A DNA stretch of 13,018 bases from positions 8,896 through 21,913 of the forward strand of contig BQKZ01007188.1 in assembly GCA_036244855.1 (NCBI GenBank), in the 5' to 3' direction. Shown here piece by piece: positions 7,905 to 13,018 of this stretch (within the stretch, counting starts at the first letter, position 1; every line of letters starts with the position of its first letter). The notes below the pieces were generated by a model that was given only the letters and a program-made list of their open reading frames with translations, was not told where the DNA came from and made no database searches. This stretch comes from Temnopleurus reevesii (lineage: Eukaryota > Echinodermata > Echinoidea > Temnopleuroida > Temnopleuridae). The translations under genes and the position numbers were made by a program.

Positions 7905-8133
7905 GGTATGGTACTTTATTCCCAATCATTAAAAAGACATATAATATACAACATAATACGAAATAAGAATAAGAAAAATAAGAAGTTTACATGTGAAAAA
8001 AAATAACTTGCAATTAATAAGATTGGCTGGATTGCCCTTTCAGAAGAATTGTAAATAAATACTTCTGTTCTTCCAAGGTGTCGAGATATCATTATCTGTC
8101 TGATATCATTAATAGGTTTACCATGTTTACGGC

Positions 8134-8282
8134 TCTTAAAAGAAGAGTAACAAAAACTTATATTTTTCAACAGAAGAAGAAATAGATGAACAGAACAAAA
8201 ATAAAGTTTGAGGAAAATCGGACAACTAATAACAGACTTATGAATGTTTGAATATTTAGACAAATTGGCAACTGATGACGTC
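8134..8282 (-). repeat. dispersed repeat, left (minus) copy of an inverted pair
   Basis: Read on the minus strand, this carries GACGTCATCAGTTGCCAA, ACATTCATAA, TTGTCCGATTTTCCTCAAAC, TTGTTCTGTTCA and ACTCTTCTTTTAAG in that order. The same series appears on the plus strand at 8525-8706. A 122-codon minus frame (7916-8284) runs through it. It is dominated by hydrophobic AT-rich codons and looks like a non-coding repeat read in translation. Confidence 0.7.
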
Positions 8283-8345
8283 ACAGGTGCATAACTGACC
8301 CTCTATTACATTCATATCTATGTCATAAAATGTCACTTCCCCCTC

Positions 8346-8377
8346 CCCCCCCCCAAAAAAAATATATATATACATAT
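8346..8377 (+). repeat. poly-C / poly-A / (TA)n low-complexity run
   Basis: A run of C is followed by a run of A and then alternating TATATATATA, between the two arms of the inverted pair. Confidence 0.8.
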
Positions 8378-8524
8378 AATTTCCTCAAAACTTTGACCAT
8401 ATAGGATATCTTTGTGATAGATATGTAGATCCACTATTTACATGTTTAAATTCATACAAACTTTGCAACTTTCCGTGAAATAATGAATTTTGCACCATAT
8501 TTATATGGTTAATTGTGCACTCAC

Positions 8525-8706
8525 GATGTCATCAAATTGGCAACATCTCTGGAAATTTCTATACTAATTTGCCCATTTTCAAATCTTTAAAAATTCATAA
8601 CTTTTTTATTACTTGTCCGATTTTCTTCAAACTTTTTTGTTTTATTCACCAATTTTTTTCTGCTTCTGTTAAAAAATATTATATTGGGGGTAGACTCTTC
8701 TTTTAA
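8525..8706 (+). repeat. dispersed repeat, right (plus) copy of an inverted pair
   Basis: The order GATGTCATCAAATTGGCAA, AAATTCATAACTTTTTTATT, ACTTGTCCGATTTTCTTCAA, TTTGTTTTATTCAC and ACTCTTCTTTTAAG mirrors the left copy in the opposite orientation. The 63-codon frame at 8515-8706 lies within it and is not a gene. Confidence 0.7.
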
Positions 8707-8802
8707 GGTGTGATCCGCACAATTTTCTCTCACACTTGTTTGCCAATCCATTGCGGGTTGAAAAGATCTTTAACAATATGACTCCGATCATTCCAATAAA
8801 CC

Positions 8803-8809
8803 CGTTGAA
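8803..8809 (+). repeat. target-site duplication of the SINE, left
   Basis: CGTTGAA, matching 9167-9173 on the other side of the element. Confidence 0.75.
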
Positions 8810-9166
8810 TAATAATAATAATAATAATAATAATGATAATTATAATAATGATAATAATAATGATAATAATAATGATAATAAAAATGATAATATGCAGTTC
8901 TTATAGCGCTAATTACCTCTGATAGAGGTCTCTAAGCGCTCTACAATTAATGCAGCATTTTTACCCTGGCTTTAGCTCGGCAGCCATCAGCGCAACGCAC
9001 TTGGCGTGTCAAGGAATAAATATTCCTACCAGGTAACCATTCACCTCACCTGGGTTGAGTGCAGCACACTGCGAATGAATTTCTTGCTGAAGGAAATTAA
9101 CGCCATGGGTGGAACTCGAACCGGTTGAAAGGCGAGAGCCAGCTCCACTACAGTACAGCGCCTCCA
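8810..9166 (-). mobile_element. tRNA-derived SINE with (AAT)n-type tail
   Basis: On the minus strand the element starts near 9166 with a tRNA-like head. The A-box-like TAGTGGAGCTGG is at 9139-9150 and the B-box-like GGTTCGAGTTC at 9112-9122 (the consensus is GGTTCGANTCC). The body contains paired AGCGCT motifs (8924-8942) and ends in a trinucleotide tail, seen on the plus strand as AATAATAAT and AATGATAAT (about 8810-8892). A seven-base direct repeat CGTTGAA lies on both sides (8803-8809 and 9167-9173), as expected for LINE-mediated insertion. It sits in intron 2 of the split gene, in the opposite orientation. Confidence 0.85.
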
Positions 9167-9173
9167 CGTTGAA
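9167..9173 (+). repeat. target-site duplication of the SINE, right
   Basis: CGTTGAA, matching 8803-8809. The next bases (ATAAT against TAATAAT) are also similar but may belong to the tail. Confidence 0.75.
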
Positions 9174-9437
9174 ATAATCTTATTGAACATATCGAAATTG
9201 AAATAATAACCTCAAGACAAGAATAAAATGTTTTAATTTATGTAATAATGAGCTGTAATTGGAAAAGAATTATAGTCCCTTACATATCAAACTTCTTTTT
9301 TTTTACCCGATTTATTCCACATGTTTTTGATATAGCACTTCCCCATCCCTTCAGCCTACTCCTACCACACACGCCATATAAGTCGTGAAATGTTGATTAT
9401 GACATGAAAAAAAAACGCATCCCTTTTTTTTTGCCAG

Positions 9438-9614
9438 ATCATCAACCATGCCGATTGTGAGATTAGAAATGGATAACCCTAACTTACCGATTTGGGAAAG
9501 GGACCTTATGCCAGGAAGGCTCGATGAGCAAGACCATCGGCCATGGGCGCCAGTGTTCCGTAGGTGTTCGGAGTTGGTGGAATATAGGAGAGGAAGACTT
9601 TTGCGATTTAGACG
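9438..9614 (+). CDS. internal exon 3 of unrecognised split gene (or first coding exon)
   Basis: This is one of the two clearest exons. It has a T-rich acceptor (ctttttttttgccag, ending 9437) and a strong donor (AGACG|gtaagt, from 9615). Only one of the three forward frames is open throughout. It covers residues 36-93 of the joined model, with an in-frame ATG at 9448 (Met39, A at -3) followed by PIVRLEMDNPNLPIWERDL. The segment is hydrophilic, with an acidic and Pro-rich first half (NPNLPIWERD, DEQDHRPWAP) and an Arg-rich end (YRRGRLLRFR). No membrane segment or signal peptide is visible. Two bases (CG) remain for the next exon. I do not recognise a family. If exons 1 and 2 are untranslated, translation would start at Met39. 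Confidence 0.65.
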
Positions 9615-9825
9615 GTAAGTATTTATTAGCACTTTATATATAAAATACACTTTTTACAAAACAACAACTGTAATCAATCATTTGTGAGGGCAATTTTTGG
9701 ATCCTCGTATTCCAATTGACTGAATGGATGGCGAGTACACAAATATTATATGTATGTACATGTATTCTCTATTTTGCATTCATGGCTGTCCATCTGCCCT
9801 TAACATAAATATGTGAGTGTGTGTT

Positions 9826-9869
<44 letters not shown>

Positions 9870-10083
9870 TAATGTTTATACAACAAATAATCATTTTAAG
9901 TGTACATATATGTAACTTAATGTAACGTTCATATATTTTAACATGACAATTGTCTTTGAGAATAGATGCCAGACTCGACTAGCATCCATGCTATTTTCTG
10001 GTTCCCTTTATCCTTTAAATACTATAATATTTCTTTGTTATACAATACCATGTTATGTTATTGTTTTATTGGATAATAAATAA
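9615..10083. other. intron 3, left part; no gene seen
   Basis: This starts with the gtaagt donor of exon 3. Apart from the microsatellite it is AT-rich DNA. The last 60 or so bases (TTATTGTTTTATTGGATAATAAATAAA) resemble the 3' end of a non-LTR retroelement leading into the pentamer tail. Confidence 0.45.
9812..9867 (+). repeat. compound (GT)n-(GA)n microsatellite
   Basis: TGTG-type repeats (9812-9838, slightly interrupted) switch directly to an uninterrupted GA tract (9839-9867). Confidence 0.95.
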
Positions 10084-10106
10084 ATTCAATTCAATTCAAT
10101 TCAATT
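10084..10106 (+). repeat. (TTCAA)n pentamer tail, possibly a LINE or SINE 3' end
   Basis: TTCAA is repeated four to five times after AATAAATAAA. Some non-LTR elements end in short tandem units of this kind. No reverse transcriptase is visible upstream, so at most a 5'-truncated copy is present. Confidence 0.55.
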
Positions 10107-10126
10107 AATTTCCTTTTCCCAGAGTT

Positions 10127-10276
10127 GCGACTTTTATCATCGTTGGTTGGTTTTGTGGTTGGATGGCGCTCTAATAGATGGAGATTATTTCCGCCATTCA
10201 CTTGAGTATCAAGACTCTGGCTTTGATCCCCCGAAAGCAACATTGCAGTGAATAGTTAATCCAAAAAAAAAAAAAA
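10127..10276 (+). mobile_element. possible degenerate tRNA-derived SINE with poly-A tail
   Basis: TGGTTGGATGGCGCTCTAA resembles a tRNA 5' region with an A box, and GGCTTTGATCCCCC about 60 bases later resembles a degraded B box. The segment ends in a 14-base A run (10263-10276). I see no clear target duplication. The identification rests on weak motif similarity. Confidence 0.35.
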
Positions 10277-11712
10277 CGAATTGTTAATGTCCCACAGCAG
10301 CAAGTTAAGATTTGCATTGCTTATAATTGCCATTGATAGCAGAAATAAGAAAAGGATTTGAATATGTCAGATGACTTGGTACATATGACGTCGTAGATTA
10401 ATGTAAAACAGCCCGTATGAATGAAATGTCTATCTAAAACGTTTTGGTTCTTTAGTATATTTTAAAACTTTACGGATAATCAAAGGATCGGAGCCCAGCG
10501 CATGCTGAAGATTCAGGTTCTTTAGCAGTGTTTAGAGGGGATTGAAACCCTAAAATATAGTCAATTTCAGGAAGTGTAATATTTATCGATTTATTGAACA
10601 GGAAAAAACAGAATTGGGAGATAACCATTTTCTGAGCCAAGATTTCGTCTGCTAGCAATACCTGGGGGGAACTACCATGTTGGTCTTTTTTTTATTACAA
10701 GAAAGTATTTTGTTATCCCTGAGTAAAACGTCATTGATTGAGAAGCTTTAAAATTTGAAAAATATATTTCACATAAAGTCATATATTTCGATATCGTAGA
10801 ACTGATGTGGATCTATTTTAAAGACCTCATCTTGAGCAAAATTAACAGGGTGCAGTCAAGGGCTTAACATCCATATAGCATAAATACAGATGACTGAATG
10901 CCCCTCGTTACTATTCTAAAGATCACTAAATATTATTTGTCCGCCCTCTCTCGTTGATGCATGAAATCGCCTATATAAGTTATTAAGAAATCGTATTCAG
11001 TTAGATTTTGTATATGATGTGCTTAAGTGATATAATATAGACCCGGATATAGTTTTCTAAATAATATTGCGTAAATCGTGCCGAGAACACCAGAAATGCG
11101 ATCACTGTTCTACAAAATTTGCTTGTGTCGCCAAATCATTTATTTACCAATCAATTCCCGCTTGTACGCGCTATTCATCACGGTCGCTTCATTATTTACT
11201 TTACATTCTCGACAGATTATCTTGCTCTGTCATTTCTGCCCTTAATAAATTACGACGACTCGTTTCAAGGGTTAACATTAAATTTACAATATAAATCACT
11301 TTTTCAGGAATTGGCGAAATATCCTAAATGTTTATCATACAATTTCTCTCATTATCTGAGCGGATCCTTATATGATTGCGTTCTTGGCGATTTTGTATAT
11401 CAATGTAGGGATTATTCGCATCAAATACATACATAAACTGTGTAAATCACTGAAGGAAATCAAGACAACGGCACACAACATGTCGTAATCTAGTTTTTCA
11501 CCCCCGCAAAGTTGTCTTTCCCATCCGTATTTGGAAGGGGTGGACAAATTAACATGGATTGTGCAATTGCGAACAACTTAGTTCTCAATTGAAACACAAT
11601 AGGAATGGGCGAATGCTGTCAAGTTGAGGACTTTAAAAATATCGTTTTGTTCACTAGAATTGTATTTTATTGGTATGGGCATGACGTTTTTGCGGAGGAG
11701 AGTTCCGGTTCC
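10277..11712. other. intron 3, middle part; no gene seen
   Basis: No exon is supported. A short stretch at 10622-10750 (TTTTCTGAGCCAAG, then CAAGAAAGTATTTTGTT) resembles 440-490, hinting that the long direct repeat once extended further left. The 105-codon frame at 11119-11436 and its 75-codon overlap have ordinary AT-biased codons, and two other frames are also partly open. I could not make a case for coding. Confidence 0.45.
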
Positions 11713-12345
11713 CTTGTAACAAAACAAATGGAAGAAGAAAATCTGTATCGTTTAGCTATTTCAACCAATATGTGTGGCTGTCTTTAGCGTAAAACAATCA
11801 GATGAAGACCAAAAAGAAAAAAAAAACAATCCGTACTGGCCGGCCTTTTAAAGTCATATGCATTCGTGTGTATAAACACGACCAATGGCAAAACACTATA
11901 CGTTTTTACTTGTATTCAAACAATATACTAACATGCATTTAAGGCTTGATGAATAAAGAAAATTCTGTTTTACGTGCCAGACAAGCCCACTAAAAGCAAA
12001 TTTGTTTAGTATGCAGATGATTTGAAAACTGAATTATTTATTACAATTCTCTCTGGAATATTGGAGACCTATCTCGCCTTTTATTCCAATACGACCATAA
12101 TGACGTATTTTATTTGCCAAAGATTGAATTATTTTGACGTTTCATTAACATTTTCCTTGCCATTGAACAACATCAATGGATCTTGTCGAAATATCTATTC
12201 GGAACAAAATGGCAGCCCCCTTGTAATGTGATAGCAGACGATAACTTGTTCTCAAATATCGGAAAATATACGTTTTTCTGAATTCATTCTAGAGCTTGAT
12301 CCAGTTTAATTAATTGAGGTACATATATGACAAGTGTATGTTATC
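11713..12345 (+). repeat. long direct repeat, copy 2
   Basis: This is the partner of 667-1276, in the same orientation about 11 kb away. It has the same series of conserved blocks and a 39-bp perfect match (12203-12241, equal to 1143-1181). It lies in intron 3 of the split gene. The small ORFs at 11605-11787 and 12022-12231 are not conserved in copy 1. Edges are approximate. Confidence 0.8.
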
Positions 12346-12394
12346 CTTTACAATTTCTTTTTTAGATGAGATCTTTGAACGTCATAATGATTGT

Positions 12395-12541
12395 TCACAT
12401 TAATTGTTTCAGGTTCTCCACAACCTTCGCAGAGTCCAGTCTATCCAGTCTCTTGCCAAACGAACTAAAGAGGGCGCCATTAGCATTGTCCTCAAACGGA
12501 TTAGAATCAAGCCAGATAACGTCGGCTCTCTGTCCTTTTCT
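12395..12541 (-). pseudogene. possible coding remnant, minus strand (unrecognised)
   Basis: A 48-codon minus-strand frame lies between TAA (12542-12544) and TGA (12395-12397). It has strikingly coding-like codons: CTG, AAG, GAG, GGC, AAC and many RNY triplets. It reads DVIWLDSNPFEDNANGALF and then SSFGKRLDRLDS. It has no initiating ATG and no good splice sites on that strand. The plus strand in the same codon register is also open (VLHNLRRVQSIQSLAKR) and follows a good acceptor (ttgtttcag, ending 12412) but lacks a good donor. It may be a gene fragment, an optional plus-strand exon, or chance. The N-x-F-x-D/A-L pattern loosely recalls leucine-rich repeats, but I would not rely on that. Confidence 0.3.
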
Positions 12542-12712
12542 TTACTCATGTATTTTGAAACGTTGAAATGTATCAAACATCTTTTTATACAGATGTTGAC
12601 TTCCAAAGTTATTCCAAACATCTTTTGTTTAATTGGAATATATATGCGCTTATATTGCAAATATTTCCAAATGACACATGTATTTTGTTTTTGTTTGTTT
12701 CTTGTTATTTAG

Positions 12713-12781
12713 ATGCAAGAGAAAGACCCGTCACCCAAGCCATATCTGTTGGCAACATCGCGGCTTCTTGACAGAAGAGAT
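12713..12781 (+). CDS. internal exon 4 of unrecognised split gene
   Basis: A long T-rich tract (ttttgtttgtttcttgttatttag) gives an excellent acceptor ending at 12712, and AGAT|gtaagt gives an excellent donor at 12782. Exon 3 hands over two bases, so the in-phase reading is Arg94 followed by CKRKTRHPSHICWQHRGF and LTEE, with AT left for the next exon. Codon choice in that frame (AAG, ACC, CAC, AGC, ATC, CGC, GGC, TTC, GAG) fits coding DNA. C95, H101, H104, C106 and H109 could bind a metal, but the spacing matches no zinc-finger pattern I know. A second frame is also open, and the third has a TGA, so the frame depends on the splice to exon 3. The gene continues beyond the window. Confidence 0.62.
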
Positions 12782-13018
12782 GTAAGTTGTGTCATAGTCA
12801 TGAATTAAAGTATATAAAGGTCGAATTATAGACAACAGACATACTATAGCCTATGGCGTGTCAAAATAAAAGTATTCATGGCTAACAGGCCATATTCAGG
12901 ATTTTTCACTACCCATATTATTATACAAAAATATGTTGAAGTTAACATGCGCGCGCCCATGATTTTGAGGGGGAGAGGCTCGACTAATATGAAATTTTCC
13001 CCCTCCCCACCTACGGGC
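12782..13018. other. start of intron 4; no gene seen
   Basis: This begins with the gtaagt donor of exon 4. The end (12965-13018) is G- then C-rich (GAGGGGGAGAGG, CCCCCTCCCCACC) and may be the edge of another repeat cut by the window. Confidence 0.5.

Noticed and set aside
7916..8284. 122-codon minus-strand ORF as a membrane protein
   Set aside because: The hydrophobicity comes from T-rich repeat DNA. The right part is a copy of a dispersed repeat whose other copy (8525-8706) does not preserve this frame.
11119..11436. 105-codon plus-strand ORF as a gene
   Set aside because: Codon use is no better than the local AT bias, another frame overlaps it, and there are no supporting splice or start signals.
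667..12345. The two 0.6-kb direct repeats as LTRs of one retrotransposon
   Set aside because: I see no gag or pol remnants between them, no convincing TG...CA ends, primer-binding site or polypurine tract. The interior is a patchwork of unrelated elements and exons.
12413..12566. Plus-strand exon in the frame passed on by exon 3 (FSTTFAESS...)
   Set aside because: This frame has the weakest codon pattern of the three and no good donor before its stop, whereas exon 3 joins exon 4 directly in frame.
1..13018. CRISPR array, prokaryotic operon, phage or defence system
   Set aside because: There are no regularly spaced repeats, no long contiguous ORFs and no ribosome-binding patterns. Introns, SINEs and microsatellites indicate a eukaryotic genome.

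Overview
This is a eukaryotic, AT-rich, intron- and repeat-dense window, probably from a marine invertebrate genome. The strongest clue is a tRNA-derived SINE at 8810-9166 carrying 'agcgct' motifs and an (AAT)n tail, a type I associate with echinoderms such as sea urchins. That assignment comes from memory of repeat style, not from a search. There are no bacterial operons, rRNAs, intact tRNAs, CRISPR arrays or long ORFs. The longest open stretches, up to about 120 codons, are mostly chance openings.

Gene content: the best-supported gene is on the + strand and is built from four small exons at 4677-4749, 7817-7847, 9438-9614 and 12713-12781. Each exon after the first has a usable 3' splice site, and all four end in a GTAAG donor. 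One reading frame runs through all four junctions (73+31+177+69 nt, 116 codons plus 2 nt), and the gene leaves the window on the right. The two right-hand exons are the safer ones. The two left-hand exons could be 5' coding or 5' UTR. I do not recognise the protein. It is basic near residues 85-101 and carries a few Cys and His residues.

Layout, left to right: 1-23 is a poly-G run. 295-1914 holds partial copies of a dispersed repeat and the first copy (about 667-1276) of a 0.6-kb direct repeat whose second copy is at about 11713-12345. 1913-2075 is simple-sequence and pyrimidine-rich DNA. 2175-2302 is a near-perfect foldback element. 3135-4660 is a nested array of about 300-bp MITE-like units, two in direct order and one inverted, ending just upstream of the first putative exon. 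5330-6033 is a non-autonomous element bounded by TTAA on both sides. 6401-6576 is a second MITE with 17-bp inverted ends. 8134-8706 holds an inverted pair of another dispersed repeat. 8803-9173 is the SINE with its target-site duplication. 9812-9867 is a GT/GA microsatellite. 10084-10276 holds a possible LINE tail and a possible degenerate SINE. Most of the introns are therefore transposon debris.

I see no sign of a new multi-gene system. The points worth checking are the unrecognised split gene, the MITE cluster touching its putative 5' end, the TTAA element, the foldback hairpin, and the long direct repeat with a 39-bp perfectly conserved block.
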